A DNA stretch of 41,521 nucleotides, from the NCBI GenBank assembly GCA_023136155.1, contig JAGLRT010000009.1, positions 1 to 41,521 on the forward strand, in the 5' to 3' direction. Below are positions 30,011-39,718 of the stretch, in pieces. The position numbers and the translations under genes are program-made. Positions within the stretch are counted from its first letter, which is position 1. Every line of letters starts with the position of its first letter. A model generated the notes under the pieces. That model did no database searches. It was not told where the DNA came from and was given only the letters and a program-made list of their open reading frames with translations. The DNA is from Methanosarcinales archaeon. GTDB taxonomy: Archaea > Halobacteriota > Methanosarcinia > Methanosarcinales > Methanocomedenaceae.

Positions 30011-32653
30011 ATGTCAGCAGTTCCAAAGAAAATTAAAGAGATACAGTTTGGGCTCATTTCACCCAAAGAATTCAGGAAGATGAGTGTTACGAGGGTTATC
30101 ACCGCAGATACCTATGATGATGACGGTTTTCCAATAGAAATGGGTCTGATGGATCCCAAAATGGGTGTCATTGACCCAGGACTTCGCTGCAAGACATGCG
30201 GAGGCAGGGCAGGTGAATGTCCGGGTCATTTCGGACATGTGGAGCTCATCGCACCTGTGGTGCATGTAGGGTTTGCAAAACTTATACGCAAGATATTAAG
30301 GGCCACATGCAGGGATTGCGGGGCACTTCTTTTGGATTCAAACCAGAAAAAACAATATCTTGAACAAATACGGATGTTAAGGAAGATTGGGCAGCCCATA
30401 GAGGATATTACCAATGAAGCTTTCAAGGAGGCAAGAAAGCCCAAGACATGCCAATACTGTGGTGCCAGACAACTTGATGTAAAGGTAGAAAAACCCTCTA
30501 CGTATGTAGAAAAAGATGGGACACATGAACATAAGCTCATGGCGTCCGATATCAGGAGTAGGTTCGAGAAAATCTCGAACGACGATATAGAAGTTATGGG
30601 CATGGACCCCAGTAAAGCCAGGCCCGAGTGGACCATTATGACGGTGCTTCCCGTGCCGCCTGTGACTATGCGCCCCAGTATTACTCTGGAGTCAGGACAA
30701 AGGAGTGAGGATGACCTTACCCATAAACTGGTGGATATTATACGGATAAATCAGCGGTTCCAGGAGAATCGTGAAGCAGGTGCACCCCAGCTTATCATCG
30801 AAGACCTGTGGGAACTGCTTCAGTATCATGTGACCACATTCATCGATAATGCGGTATCGGGAGTACCCCCTGCAAGACATCGTTCAGGAAGACCATTGAA
30901 GACACTGTCACAGAGGCTTAAAGGCAAGGAAGGTAGGTTCAGGGGCAGTCTTTCAGGTAAAAGGGTCAATTTCAGTGCAAGGACTGTAATATCGCCTGAC
31001 CCTAATTTGAGCATAAGTGAAGTGGGCGTGCCTTTATCCATGGCTATGGAACTGAGCATACCTGTCAATGTAACCAAACGCAATCTCGAAGAAGTGCGTG
31101 AATTTATCAAAAGAGGTCCTGACAATCATCCGGGCGCAAATTATGTGATACGCGATGATAATCGTAGGCTTAAGGTCACTGACAAGAACTGTGAAGAGTT
31201 AGCTGAAACCCTTGAATTGGGATGGAAAGTTGATAGACAGTTGAAGAATGGAGATATTATTCTATTCAATAGGCAGCCTTCACTGCACAGGATGAGCATT
31301 ATGGCCCACGAGGTCAAGGTGCTGCCACATAAGACTTTCAGGCTGAACCCGGCAGTATGTCCGCCATATAATGCCGATTTTGATGGTGATGAGATGAACA
31401 TGCATGTGCTGCAGACCGAAGAGGCAAGGGCTGAGGCAAAGATGCTCATCCATGTCCAGGAGAACATCCTGTCTCCCCGTTTCGGCGGTCCTATTATCGG
31501 CGGTATACATGACCACATATCAGGTATGTACATGCTTACCAAGGGTGATAACAGGGTAGATAAAAACGATTTTCTTGAGATGTTGAGGAAGTCACGGATC
31601 ACAGAGATTGTAGAACCTGCAGGTGAAGAGGACGGTAAACCTTACTGGACAGGAAAAAATGTATTCAGCCAGATCCTGCCAGACGGATTGAACATGACCT
31701 ATAAAGCGTTATTGTGCGAGAACTGTGACACCTGTAAAAAAGAGGACTGTAACCGTGATGCTTACGTTACAATAAGAGACGGTCAATTACTCAGCGGTAC
31801 TATCGATGAAAAAGCCGTGGGTGCGTTCAAAGGTTTGATACTTGATCGTATTGTTAAGGATTACACCCCGGCAGTTGCTCTCCAGTTTATTGATGATATG
31901 ACCAGGCTTGCTATTAGAAGTATCATGCATTTCGGATTCAGTTTCGGTATCAATGATGAAGACATACCTGACGAAGCAAGCGCTCAGATATCTGAACTGC
32001 TGGAAGAGGCCGAAATGAGAGTTATGGACTTTATCATTGCTTTCAATGAAGAAAATCTGGAACCTTTGCCTGGTAGAACCGTGGCAGAAACACTTGAATT
32101 GAGGATTATGCAGGAATTGGGTAAGGCAAGGGATGCTACCGGTGAAATTGCCGGGAAATACCTTGGTCTGGACAATACTGCTGTGATCATGGCTGTGTCT
32201 GGAGCCAGAGGATCTATGCTGAACCTTACACAGATGGCGGGGTGCGTGGGCCAGCAGGCAGTGAGAGGCGAGCGTATACGCCGGGGCTATGCAGGAAGGA
32301 CCCTTTCCAACTTTAATCACGGGGACCTGGGTGCAGCTGCTCACGGGTTCGTGAAGAGCAGTTATAAAAAGGGATTATCTCCTACCGAATACTTCTTCCA
32401 TGCCATTGGTGGTAGGGAAGGTCTGGTGGATACGGCTGTCAGGACGTCACAGAGCGGTTATCTACAACGCAGACTGGTCAATGCCTTGCAGGACCTGGAG
32501 GTCCAATATGATGGTACCGTGAGGGATACCAGAGGAATGGTCGTCCAGTTCAAATACGGCGAAGACGGTGTGGACCCCATGAAAAGCGATTATAGTAGAC
32601 CTCAGACCATTCGCAGGATAATCGAGGATGTCATCGGGAAGGAGGTGGAATAA
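30011..32653 (+). CDS. rpoA1: DNA-directed RNA polymerase subunit A'
   Basis: N-terminal, larger part of the beta'-type subunit, 880 aa. It carries the clamp zinc motif CKTCGGRAGECPGHFGH near residues 58-75, a second Cys set (CQYCG), and the absolutely conserved active-site loop NADFDGDEMNMH at 454-465, whose three aspartates hold the catalytic magnesium. The bridge helix region near the end reads GREGLVDTAVRTSQSGYLQRRL. The gene begins 12 nt after rpoB1 and ends directly against rpoA2. No intein or intron is present. Confidence 0.97.
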   Translation: MSAVPKKIKEIQFGLISPKEFRKMSVTRVITADTYDDDGFPIEMGLMDPKMGVIDPGLRCKTCGGRAGECPGHFGHVELIAPVVHVGFAKLIRKILRATCRDCGALLLDSNQKKQYLEQIRMLRKIGQPIEDITNEAFKEARKPKTCQYCGARQLDVKVEKPSTYVEKDGTHEHKLMASDIRSRFEKISNDDIEVMGMDPSKARPEWTIMTVLPVPPVTMRPSITLESGQRSEDDLTHKLVDIIRINQRFQENREAGAPQLIIEDLWELLQYHVTTFIDNAVSGVPPARHRSGRPLKTLSQRLKGKEGRFRGSLSGKRVNFSARTVISPDPNLSISEVGVPLSMAMELSIPVNVTKRNLEEVREFIKRGPDNHPGANYVIRDDNRRLKVTDKNCEELAETLELGWKVDRQLKNGDIILFNRQPSLHRMSIMAHEVKVLPHKTFRLNPAVCPPYNADFDGDEMNMHVLQTEEARAEAKMLIHVQENILSPRFGGPIIGGIHDHISGMYMLTKGDNRVDKNDFLEMLRKSRITEIVEPAGEEDGKPYWTGKNVFSQILPDGLNMTYKALLCENCDTCKKEDCNRDAYVTIRDGQLLSGTIDEKAVGAFKGLILDRIVKDYTPAVALQFIDDMTRLAIRSIMHFGFSFGINDEDIPDEASAQISELLEEAEMRVMDFIIAFNEENLEPLPGRTVAETLELRIMQELGKARDATGEIAGKYLGLDNTAVIMAVSGARGSMLNLTQMAGCVGQQAVRGERIRRGYAGRTLSNFNHGDLGAAAHGFVKSSYKKGLSPTEYFFHAIGGREGLVDTAVRTSQSGYLQRRLVNALQDLEVQYDGTVRDTRGMVVQFKYGEDGVDPMKSDYSRPQTIRRIIEDVIGKEVE

Positions 32654-33802
32654 ATGGCAGTAAGCCAGAAGACCATTGATGAAATGACTGAAAACCTGCC
32701 TCTGCCCCAGAACTTGGTGGATGCCCTTAGAAGTGACTTACAAAAGGTTGATGTGACCAAAAAGCAGCTTGAAGATATTATAGAACGTGCACTGGAAAGT
32801 TATGAGTATGCTCGTATCGCGCCCTGTGAAGCAGCTGGTGTAGTATCAGCCCAGAGTATAGGTGAGCCCGGTACACAGATGACCATGCGAACATTCCACT
32901 ATGCAGGTGTGGCAGAAATTAACGTTACACTTGGTCTGCCAAGGTTGATTGAGATCGTGGATGCCAGAAAGAATCCTTCCACACCTATGATGACTATCTA
33001 CCTTACAGAAGAATACGCCAATGACCGTGACATGGCCCGTAAACTTGCATGGGATATTGAGGCCACGCATATCAAGCATGTAGGAAGTTTGTCTACTGAC
33101 CTTACTGAGATGTTATTGGAAATTGAGCTCAATGAAAAGGCCATCATCCAGCGAGGTCTCACGGCTGAGGAGATTGCAGAAAAACTGGAAGATGAATTAG
33201 GTGTGACCGTTGTAACGGAGAAAAATATTCTCACAATACGACCGGAAAATGAATCATACAGGGAACTTTTACAGTTGAGTAAGAATGCGGAAAGTGTGAT
33301 AATAAAGGGTGTCAAGGCAATTAACCGGGTGGTCATCAGTAAGGATGATATTATTGATGAGTATGTGATGTACACTGAGGGTTCAGCATTGAAGCATGTA
33401 CTTGTATTTGATGGTGTAGATACCACGCGTACAAGTACCAATAATGTCAATGAGGTATATGAGGTATTTGGGATTGAAGCTGCTCGAAACAGTATCATCA
33501 AGGAAGCTACAGATACCCTGCGCGAACAGGGTTTGACAGTTGATGTGAGGCATATCATGCTGGTGTCAGATATTATGACGGTAGATGGCGAAGTGAAAGC
33601 TATCGGTAGGCACGGTATTTCAGGCGAAAAAGCTAGTGTGCTTGCCCGTGCTGCGTTTGAGGTGACTGTGAGCCATCTGTTGGATGCAGGTCTGCGGGGA
33701 GATGTGGATGAACTCAAAGGTGTTACCGAGAACGTTATTGTGGGTCAGCCGATCAAACTGGGTACCGGTCACATTAAACTCATGGCGACAAAAAAGACTT
33801 AA
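32654..33802 (+). CDS. rpoA2: DNA-directed RNA polymerase subunit A''
   Basis: C-terminal part of the beta'-type subunit, 382 aa, as is normal in archaea where A is split. The trigger-loop segment PCEAAGVVSAQSIGEPGTQMTMRTFHYAG is intact (here named by its ends: residues about 56-85), followed by GLPRLIEIVDARKNPSTPMM and the jaw/cleft region with IGRHGISGEKASVLARAAFEV. Its ATG follows the rpoA1 stop with no gap, so the two are translationally coupled. It contains no intein. Confidence 0.96.
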   Translation: MAVSQKTIDEMTENLPLPQNLVDALRSDLQKVDVTKKQLEDIIERALESYEYARIAPCEAAGVVSAQSIGEPGTQMTMRTFHYAGVAEINVTLGLPRLIEIVDARKNPSTPMMTIYLTEEYANDRDMARKLAWDIEATHIKHVGSLSTDLTEMLLEIELNEKAIIQRGLTAEEIAEKLEDELGVTVVTEKNILTIRPENESYRELLQLSKNAESVIIKGVKAINRVVISKDDIIDEYVMYTEGSALKHVLVFDGVDTTRTSTNNVNEVYEVFGIEAARNSIIKEATDTLREQGLTVDVRHIMLVSDIMTVDGEVKAIGRHGISGEKASVLARAAFEVTVSHLLDAGLRGDVDELKGVTENVIVGQPIKLGTGHIKLMATKKT

Positions 33803-33848
33803 ACGATGAAGCCTTGTAGGAAGAAAAAATTCAAATGAGATGATATTT

Positions 33849-34139
33849 ATGGACGTTGACCTTAACAAAGTACTCAGGAGCACTGTACAGACCGGAATTG
33901 TTATTATCGGTTCTAAACGGACACAAAAGGCAGTTGAAAGTAATCAGGCAAAGGCAGTGGTACTTGCATCTAACTGCCCTGATGATGTGAGAAAGATGGT
34001 CACAGGAAAAGTACCCATTATTGAATTTCCGGGTATGGGAGTTGAACTGGGAACTACTCTTAGCAAGCCTTTTGCCATTGCAGCTATGGCAGTTGTTGAG
34101 TCGGGCGAATCTGATATAATGACAGTATTGAAAGCATAA
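33849..34139 (+). CDS. rpl30e: Ribosomal protein L30e
   Basis: Archaeal/eukaryotic 50S ribosomal protein of the L7Ae fold, 96 aa from the start chosen. The protein begins MDVDLNKVLRSTVQTGIVIIG and shows GSKRTQKAVESNQAKAVVLASNCP, typical of L30e (split here: SKRTQKAVESNQAK and VVLASNCP). The upstream in-frame ATG at 33840 overlaps the GAGATGAT ribosome binding site, so the ATG at 33849 is preferred. Position between rpoA2 and nusA is the standard archaeal order. Confidence 0.93.
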   Translation: MDVDLNKVLRSTVQTGIVIIGSKRTQKAVESNQAKAVVLASNCPDDVRKMVTGKVPIIEFPGMGVELGTTLSKPFAIAAMAVVESGESDIMTVLKA

Positions 34140-34153
34140 AAAAAGGGGTTTTT

Positions 34154-34585
34154 TTGAGCGAAGTTAAGATTAATACTGACGGAATACGGTACATCGCCTT
34201 GTTTGAAAATACAACAGGAGCTACTGCTATGGATTGTCTTGTTGATGATGAGAACAACAGGGTTATATTTGTTGTTAAATCAGGTGATATGGGTATTGCC
34301 ATCGGTAAGAATGGTGAACATATCAATAGAGTTGTAAAGAACATCGGCCGCCATGTTGAAGTGGTGGAATACAATGATAACCCCGAGATGTTCATCAAAG
34401 GTCTCCTGCAGCCTGCTAATGTCAATAATGTAAAGATTGGCTATAAAGGTGATAGACGCATAGCTTATGTAGAAGTAAGCACCAAAGAAAAAGGTCTTGC
34501 CATAGGGCGGAACGGACGTAATATCGAGAAAGTTAAGTTACTCGCTAAGCGACATCATGATATAGATGATGTTACAATCAAGTAG
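34154..34585 (+). CDS. nusA: NusA-like transcription factor (two KH domains)
   Basis: Short archaeal NusA homologue, 143 aa, lacking the N-terminal polymerase-binding and S1 domains of bacterial NusA. Two KH RNA-binding domains are seen by their GxxG loops: IAIGKNGEHI in the first and LAIGRNGRNI in the second. It probably binds nascent RNA and takes part in elongation or rRNA transcription; direct data for archaeal forms are limited. The start is TTG at 34154, preceded by AAAAGGGG, and lies 14 nt after rpl30e. The next gene is rps12, as in other archaeal str clusters. Confidence 0.93.
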   Translation: MSEVKINTDGIRYIALFENTTGATAMDCLVDDENNRVIFVVKSGDMGIAIGKNGEHINRVVKNIGRHVEVVEYNDNPEMFIKGLLQPANVNNVKIGYKGDRRIAYVEVSTKEKGLAIGRNGRNIEKVKLLAKRHHDIDDVTIK

Positions 34586-34643
34586 CCCACATAAATTTGA
34601 CAATAATATATACAAAATGAGAATATTACAGGAAGTAACATAA

Positions 34644-35072
34644 ATGGGAAATGGAAAATACGCCGCTCGCAAATTGAAAAGTGACAGGGAAAACTTCAGA
34701 TGGAGTGACCGGAAATACTTCAGGCGTGCATTGCGGCTCAATGTTAAAGCAGATCCTATGGGGGGGGCACCCATGGGACGAGGAATTGTGCTTGAGAAAG
34801 TGGGTGTTGAAGCAAAACAGCCCAACTCAGCAATACGCAAATGTGTCAGGATACAGTTGATTAAGAACGGACGACAGGTTACTGCTTTTTGTCCAGGCGA
34901 TGGCGCTATTAGTTTTATCGATGAACATGATGAAGTTACTGTGGAGCGTATTGGCGGTCGGATGGGCGGTGCAATGGGTGATATTCCCGGAGTTCGGTTC
35001 AAAGTTACTGCCGTGAATAATGTGCCTCTCAGACAAATGGTTATTAATCGTAAGGAAAAACCGATGAGGTAG
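34644..35072 (+). CDS. rps12: Ribosomal protein S12
   Basis: 30S protein at the decoding centre (family uS12), 142 aa. The archaeal type N-terminus (MGNGKYAARKLKSDRENFRW) and the decoding loops KQPNSAIRKCVRIQL and GRMGGAMGDIPGVRFKV are present. Archaeal/eukaryotic S12 is longer at the N-terminus than bacterial S12, which fits. A G8 run lies inside the gene around 34760 without disturbing the frame. rps7 starts 4 nt downstream. Confidence 0.97.
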   Translation: MGNGKYAARKLKSDRENFRWSDRKYFRRALRLNVKADPMGGAPMGRGIVLEKVGVEAKQPNSAIRKCVRIQLIKNGRQVTAFCPGDGAISFIDEHDEVTVERIGGRMGGAMGDIPGVRFKVTAVNNVPLRQMVINRKEKPMR

Positions 35073-35076
35073 ATAT

Positions 35077-35637
35077 ATGTACAAATTATTTGATAAATGG
35101 GAATCAACTGAGGTGGAGGTTCATGATATTGGTCTTCAGAGATATATCAATATCACTCCTGTTATACTTCCTTATTCTGGCGGTAAACATGCTAGGCAGC
35201 AGTTCAACAAATCGAACCAGCACATTGTGGAAAGGCTCATTAATAAGATGATGCTTACGGAACATAACACTGGAAAAAAAATGACCTCTTATAAGATTGT
35301 TAGTGGTGCCTTTGATATTATCAACAAGAAGACAAAAGAGAACCCCATTCAGATATTGGTCAATGCCATTATCAATGCAGGACCCAGGGAGGAGACGGTC
35401 AGGCTTAAATATGGCGGAATCGCAGTACCAAAGGCAGTGGATAGTGCTCCACAGCGCAGGGTGGATATTGCATTGAAGCTTATCGCCAATGGTGCACAAA
35501 AGTCAGCATTTAAGAGCCGGCGTTCTATTGAAGAGACACTGGCAAATGAGATAATTGCAGCAGCGAATTACGATGTTAAGTCCTATTCCATCAATAAGAA
35601 GGAAGGAAAGGAACGGGTTGCGAAGGCTGCACGGTAG
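35077..35637 (+). CDS. rps7: Ribosomal protein S7
   Basis: 30S assembly protein (family uS7) that binds the 3' major domain of 16S rRNA, 186 aa. It contains GKHARQQFNKSNQHIVERLIN, here noted by its ends at residues about 33-53, then NPIQILVNAIINAGPREETV, PQRRVDIALKLI and LANEIIAAANYDV, all usual for archaeal S7. The gene is coupled to rps12 and is followed by a strong hairpin, so it may end the rpo-rps12-rps7 transcription unit. Confidence 0.97.
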   Translation: MYKLFDKWESTEVEVHDIGLQRYINITPVILPYSGGKHARQQFNKSNQHIVERLINKMMLTEHNTGKKMTSYKIVSGAFDIINKKTKENPIQILVNAIINAGPREETVRLKYGGIAVPKAVDSAPQRRVDIALKLIANGAQKSAFKSRRSIEETLANEIIAAANYDVKSYSINKKEGKERVAKAAR

Positions 35638-35646
35638 ACGTTATAC

Positions 35647-35680
35647 TGCGGCATATTTTTTATATGCCGCAATTGTTTTT
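35647..35680 (+). terminator. Hairpin with T-tract after rps7
   Basis: TGCGGCATAT and ATATGCCGCA form a perfect 10-bp stem around a loop of five T, followed by AATTGTTTTT. It lies 9 nt after the rps7 stop and about 75 nt before EF-2. It looks like an intrinsic terminator or attenuator inside the cluster. Confidence 0.65.
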
Positions 35681-35755
35681 CAGGACAGTCATATTGAAAG
35701 TGAGTGGAATTTTTCTTATTTATCCAGATGTTAAAACTTTTCAGAGGAAATTGAG

Positions 35756-37948
35756 ATGGGACGAAGGAAAAAGATGGTTGAGCGCGTGACCGTGCTCATG
35801 AATGATCCGGAACATATCCGGAATATCGGAATAGTGGCTCATATCGATCACGGTAAAACTACGCTTACAGATAATATTCTTGCTGGTGCCGGTATGATTT
35901 CAAAGGAACTGGCAGGTAAACAGTTGTTCACTGATTCAGATGCGGAAGAACAGGAAAGGGGTATTACAATTGACTCTGCCTGTGTATCCATGGTACATGA
36001 TTTCGAGGACGATGAATATCTGATTAATCTTATTGATACGCCGGGTCATGTGGACTTCGGCGGTGACGTGACCAGGGCCATGAGGGCTGTGGATGGTGCT
36101 GTGGTTGTAGTGGATGCAGTTGAGGGGACTATGCCTCAGACCGAAACCGTGCTAAGGCAGGCATTAAAGGAACATGTAAAGCCTGTGTTGTTCGTCAACA
36201 AGGTTGACAGGCTCATCAATGAGCTTCAGGTAGATGCCCAGGAGATGCAGATCCGGCTGGGTAAGGTCATTGACCATGTTAACAAGCTTATTAAGGGCAT
36301 GAACGAGGAGAAATACAAAGCAGGATGGCGCATGGATGCGGCAGAGGGTACTGTAGTGTTCGGCTCTGCCCTGTATAATTGGGCCATTAGCGTTCCATTC
36401 ATGAAAAAGTCCGGTATAGGGTTCGCAGATGTATATAATTACTGTAAAGAAGAGAACCAGAAGGAACTGGCAGAGAGATGCCCGCTCCATGAAGTATTGA
36501 ATGATACAATAATCAGGTTCCTTCCCAATCCACTGGTTGCCCAGAAGAACAGGGTGAAGGTGATATGGCACGGTGATAAGGAATCCCGGGAAGGTAAGGA
36601 TATGCTGACTGCCAACAAGGATGGTGATGTGGCATTAATGGTCACTAATATCTCAATGGACCCCCACGCAGGTGAGGTCGCAACAGGCAGGTTGTTTAGC
36701 GGTACCCTGAAAAGAGGCATGGAACTGCACGTTTCCGGCTCTACCAATACCAACAGGTTGCAGCAAGTGGGTATATTTATGGGTCCGGAGCGACTTGAAG
36801 TTGAAAAGATACCGGGCGGCAACATTGCAGCAGTTACTGGTCTGAAAGATGCATATGTGGGTGCGACTGTTTCAAGCAAGTCGGATATGCTCCCGTTCGA
36901 GTCCATCAAACACGCCAGTGAGCCAGTTGTTACTGTGGCAGTTGAAGCAAAGCATATGAAAGACCTGCCAAAACTGGTGGAAGTGCTCAGACAGGTGGCC
37001 AAGGAGGATAATACCCTTAAAGTAACTATCAATGAGGAGACTGGAGAACACCTGATGTCAGGTATGGGAGAACTCCACCTTGAGGTCATTGGACACAGGA
37101 TCGAGAGGGATAAAGGTGTGGAGATTACCACCAGTCCGCCTATTGTGGTGTACAGGGAAACTGTGCAGAAACATGCAGGTCCGGTTGAAGGTAAAAGTCC
37201 TAACAGGCATAACCGGTTCTATATCGAGGTTGAACCATTATCCAACGAGGTAGTGGAACTTATCAAGTCAGGAGAAGTGTCCATGCGTATGCCTGAAGTG
37301 GAACGGCGTGAGAAGTTCATGGAAGCAGGTTTTAGTAAGGATGAAGCTAAAGGTATTTCTGCAATTTATGAGTCTAATGTTCTGATTGATACGACAAAAG
37401 GTATTCAGTACATGAACGAGACCATGGAATTAGTAATAGATGGTTTTGAAGAGGTAATGGTAGGCGGACCACTCAGCAGGGAGCCATGTCAAGCTATTAA
37501 AGTCAAGCTCGTGGATGCAAAACTCCATGAAGATGCAGTGCACAGGGGTCCTGCACAGGTGATTCCGGCAGTTCGCTCTGCTATACAGGCAGCCATGTTA
37601 TCTGCTGATGATACGTTGCTTGAACCATATCAGCAAGTCTTCATCCAGACACCACAGAACAATATGGGTGGTGCTACTTCAGAGATACAGGGCCGCAGGG
37701 GTGTTATCAATAACATGACCCAGGAAGGGGATATGACTATTATTGAAAGTAGGGCACCTGTAGCTGAACTGTTCGGTTTTGCCGGTGACATCCGTTCTGC
37801 AACTGAAGGTCGTGCCTCATGGAGTACGGAATTTGGAGGATTTGAACCGCTTCCAATGAGTTTACTTAAGGAAGTAGTGACAAAGATACGGCAGCGAAAA
37901 GGATTGAAAGCTGAAATGCCAAAACCCAGCGATTTCGTGGGTCTCTAA
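35756..37948 (+). CDS. fusA: Translation elongation factor EF-2
   Basis: GTPase that drives ribosomal translocation, 730 aa. The G domain has AHIDHGKTT, the switch regions QERGITI and DTPGHVDFGG, and NKVDR. The domain IV loop HEDAVHRGPAQ contains His596, the residue converted to diphthamide in archaea and eukaryotes. Start at the ATG of 35756 is supported by AGAGGAAA a short way upstream, with a TATA-like TTATTTAT further up. It follows the hairpin after rps7 and probably has its own promoter. Confidence 0.97.
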   Translation: MGRRKKMVERVTVLMNDPEHIRNIGIVAHIDHGKTTLTDNILAGAGMISKELAGKQLFTDSDAEEQERGITIDSACVSMVHDFEDDEYLINLIDTPGHVDFGGDVTRAMRAVDGAVVVVDAVEGTMPQTETVLRQALKEHVKPVLFVNKVDRLINELQVDAQEMQIRLGKVIDHVNKLIKGMNEEKYKAGWRMDAAEGTVVFGSALYNWAISVPFMKKSGIGFADVYNYCKEENQKELAERCPLHEVLNDTIIRFLPNPLVAQKNRVKVIWHGDKESREGKDMLTANKDGDVALMVTNISMDPHAGEVATGRLFSGTLKRGMELHVSGSTNTNRLQQVGIFMGPERLEVEKIPGGNIAAVTGLKDAYVGATVSSKSDMLPFESIKHASEPVVTVAVEAKHMKDLPKLVEVLRQVAKEDNTLKVTINEETGEHLMSGMGELHLEVIGHRIERDKGVEITTSPPIVVYRETVQKHAGPVEGKSPNRHNRFYIEVEPLSNEVVELIKSGEVSMRMPEVERREKFMEAGFSKDEAKGISAIYESNVLIDTTKGIQYMNETMELVIDGFEEVMVGGPLSREPCQAIKVKLVDAKLHEDAVHRGPAQVIPAVRSAIQAAMLSADDTLLEPYQQVFIQTPQNNMGGATSEIQGRRGVINNMTQEGDMTIIESRAPVAELFGFAGDIRSATEGRASWSTEFGGFEPLPMSLLKEVVTKIRQRKGLKAEMPKPSDFVGL

Positions 37949-37993
37949 ATTGGTGTTGAAAGGGTATTTGTATCAGGTAGTCACGACACAAAG

Positions 37994-38001
37994 TTTAAAA
38001 A
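37994..38001 (+). promoter_or_regulatory. TATA-like promoter of EF-1A
   Basis: TTTAAAAA at this place, in the 117-nt gap after EF-2, would start a transcript near 38020. The ribosome binding site TATGGAGGAT follows at about 38050, before the ATG at 38066. Confidence 0.4.
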
Positions 38002-38065
38002 CAGTAAAAGATATAATTAGACAGAAATTCATCGAAATTAGAATTAATAGTATGGAGGATTAAAG

Positions 38066-39334
38066 ATGGCAGAGAAACCACACATGAATTTAGCAGTCAT
38101 CGGTCATATCGATCATGGTAAATCAACCCTCGTTGGTAGACTGATGTATGATACAGGCGCTGTAGCGCCACATGTCATTGAAAAGTATAGAGAAGAAGCC
38201 AAAGCAAAAGGTAAGGAATCCTTTGCTTTTGCATGGGTCATGGACTCTCTTAAAGAAGAACGTGAGAGGGGTATCACCATTGATATCGCACACCAGCGAT
38301 TTGATACTGATAAGTTTTATTTTACAGTGGTGGATTGTCCCGGTCACCGTGACTTTGTTAAGAACATGATCACAGGTGCTTCCCAGGCAGATGCTGCAAT
38401 CCTTGTGGTTTCTGGCAAGGACAGTGTACAGGCCCAGACCAAGGAACATGTGTTCCTGTCCAGGACTCTCGGTATCACTCAGTTGATCATTGCAATCAAC
38501 AAGATGGATGAGGTCAACTACGATGAGGCAAAGTACAACAAGGCCAAGGAAGATGTCAGCGCACTGTTGAAGATCGTAGGATTCAAACCTGCTGATATGC
38601 ACTTTATTCCAACATCTGCGTTCGAGGGTGACAATATTGCATCCAAAAGCGAGAATACCAAGTGGTATAAAGGCGTTACCATTCTGGAAGCACTTAACGA
38701 TCTGAAGGAACCTGAGATGCCAACATCCTTGCCATTACGTATTCCTGTGCAGGATGCTTACACAATCAGCGGTATAGGCACTGTACCAGTGGGACGTGTC
38801 GAGACTGGTATTATGAAGAAAGGCGAGACTGTTACTTTCAATCCGAGCGGTGCTACAGGTGAGGTCAAGTCTATTGAGATGCATCATGAAGAACGGGATC
38901 AGGCTATACCAGGCGATAATATCGGCTGGAACGTAAGGGGTATTGGGAAAAATGATGTGAGAAGAGGTGATGTATGCGGTCCTGCAGCAAAACCACCTAC
39001 TGTGGCTGATGAGTTTACTGCACAGGTTGTTGTACTTCAGCATCCGTCTGCTATATCAGTTGGTTACACACCTGTGTTCCACTGCCATACGGCACAGACT
39101 GCATGTACATTGATGTCAATTGACAAGAAACTGGACCCCAAGACCGGTGAAGTGAAGGAAGAAAATCCCACATTCATTAAAGCTGGCGATGCAGCTATCG
39201 TGACCGTAAAGCCCACCAGGCCACTGGTCATTGAGAATGTGAAGGAGATTCCACAGATGGGACGCTTCGCTATCCGTGATATGGGACAGACCGTTGCAGC
39301 TGGCATGGTCATAAGTATTAAGGCGAGGCCATAA
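38066..39334 (+). CDS. tuf: Translation elongation factor EF-1 alpha
   Basis: GTPase that brings aminoacyl-tRNA to the ribosome, 422 aa. The G1 motif GHIDHGKS is at 13-20; DCPGHRDF, NKMD and the TSAFEGDN block follow. The C-terminal half has the two beta-barrel domains (VGRVETGIMKKGE, HPSAISVGYTPVFHCHTAQ). The archaeal/eukaryotic insert ERGITIDIAHQRFDTDKFYF is present. A GGAGG ribosome binding site precedes the ATG. The stop codon sits in the loop of a hairpin that separates this gene from rps10. Confidence 0.97.
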   Translation: MAEKPHMNLAVIGHIDHGKSTLVGRLMYDTGAVAPHVIEKYREEAKAKGKESFAFAWVMDSLKEERERGITIDIAHQRFDTDKFYFTVVDCPGHRDFVKNMITGASQADAAILVVSGKDSVQAQTKEHVFLSRTLGITQLIIAINKMDEVNYDEAKYNKAKEDVSALLKIVGFKPADMHFIPTSAFEGDNIASKSENTKWYKGVTILEALNDLKEPEMPTSLPLRIPVQDAYTISGIGTVPVGRVETGIMKKGETVTFNPSGATGEVKSIEMHHEERDQAIPGDNIGWNVRGIGKNDVRRGDVCGPAAKPPTVADEFTAQVVVLQHPSAISVGYTPVFHCHTAQTACTLMSIDKKLDPKTGEVKEENPTFIKAGDAAIVTVKPTRPLVIENVKEIPQMGRFAIRDMGQTVAAGMVISIKARP

Positions 39335-39367
39335 GGCCTCTCTTCATCTCATTTTTTTAAATTTTTG
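39325..39367 (+). terminator. Hairpin with T-tract at the end of EF-1A
   Basis: GAGGCC (39325-39330) and GGCCTC (39335-39340) pair around an ATAA loop that includes the stop codon. ATTTTTTTAAATTTTT follows about ten bases later. It resembles a terminator or attenuator before rps10. Confidence 0.5.
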
Positions 39368-39378
39368 GAGATTCATTA

Positions 39379-39690
39379 ATGGCACAGAAAGCAAGGATTA
39401 GATTAACTGGGACACTCCCGGCAACCCTGGATAGTGTATGTGAACAGGTCAAGAATATTGCAACAAAGACGGGTGTGAACATGGCTGGCCCCATACCCAT
39501 GCCTACGAAGAAACTGATGGTACCAACCTTGAAGAGTCCGGACGGAGAGGGTACTTCCACCTGGGACCACTGGGAGATGAGGGTGCACAAGCGGCTTATT
39601 GACCTTGATGCAGACGAGCGGGCGTTGCGTCAGCTTATGCGTATACAGGTTCCAAAGGATATCAGCATAGAGATAGTGTTGACTTCTTAG
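39379..39690 (+). CDS. rps10: Ribosomal protein S10
   Basis: 30S protein (family uS10), 103 aa. It starts MAQKARIRLTGTLPATLDSV and has GPIPMPTKKLMVP and DHWEMRVHKRLIDLDADERA, matching archaeal S10. GGAG stands a few bases before the ATG. Placement after EF-1A is the usual archaeal order. Two hairpins and a T-rich tract follow and probably end transcription. Confidence 0.97.
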   Translation: MAQKARIRLTGTLPATLDSVCEQVKNIATKTGVNMAGPIPMPTKKLMVPTLKSPDGEGTSTWDHWEMRVHKRLIDLDADERALRQLMRIQVPKDISIEIVLTS

Positions 39691-39718
39691 ATGTTTTTGC
39701 GGTGGTTTTGATACTGTG

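Noticed and set aside
34755..34770. Run of eight G inside rps12 considered as a frameshift site
   Set aside because: The S12 frame is intact on both sides and the motifs remain aligned; no evidence of slippage.
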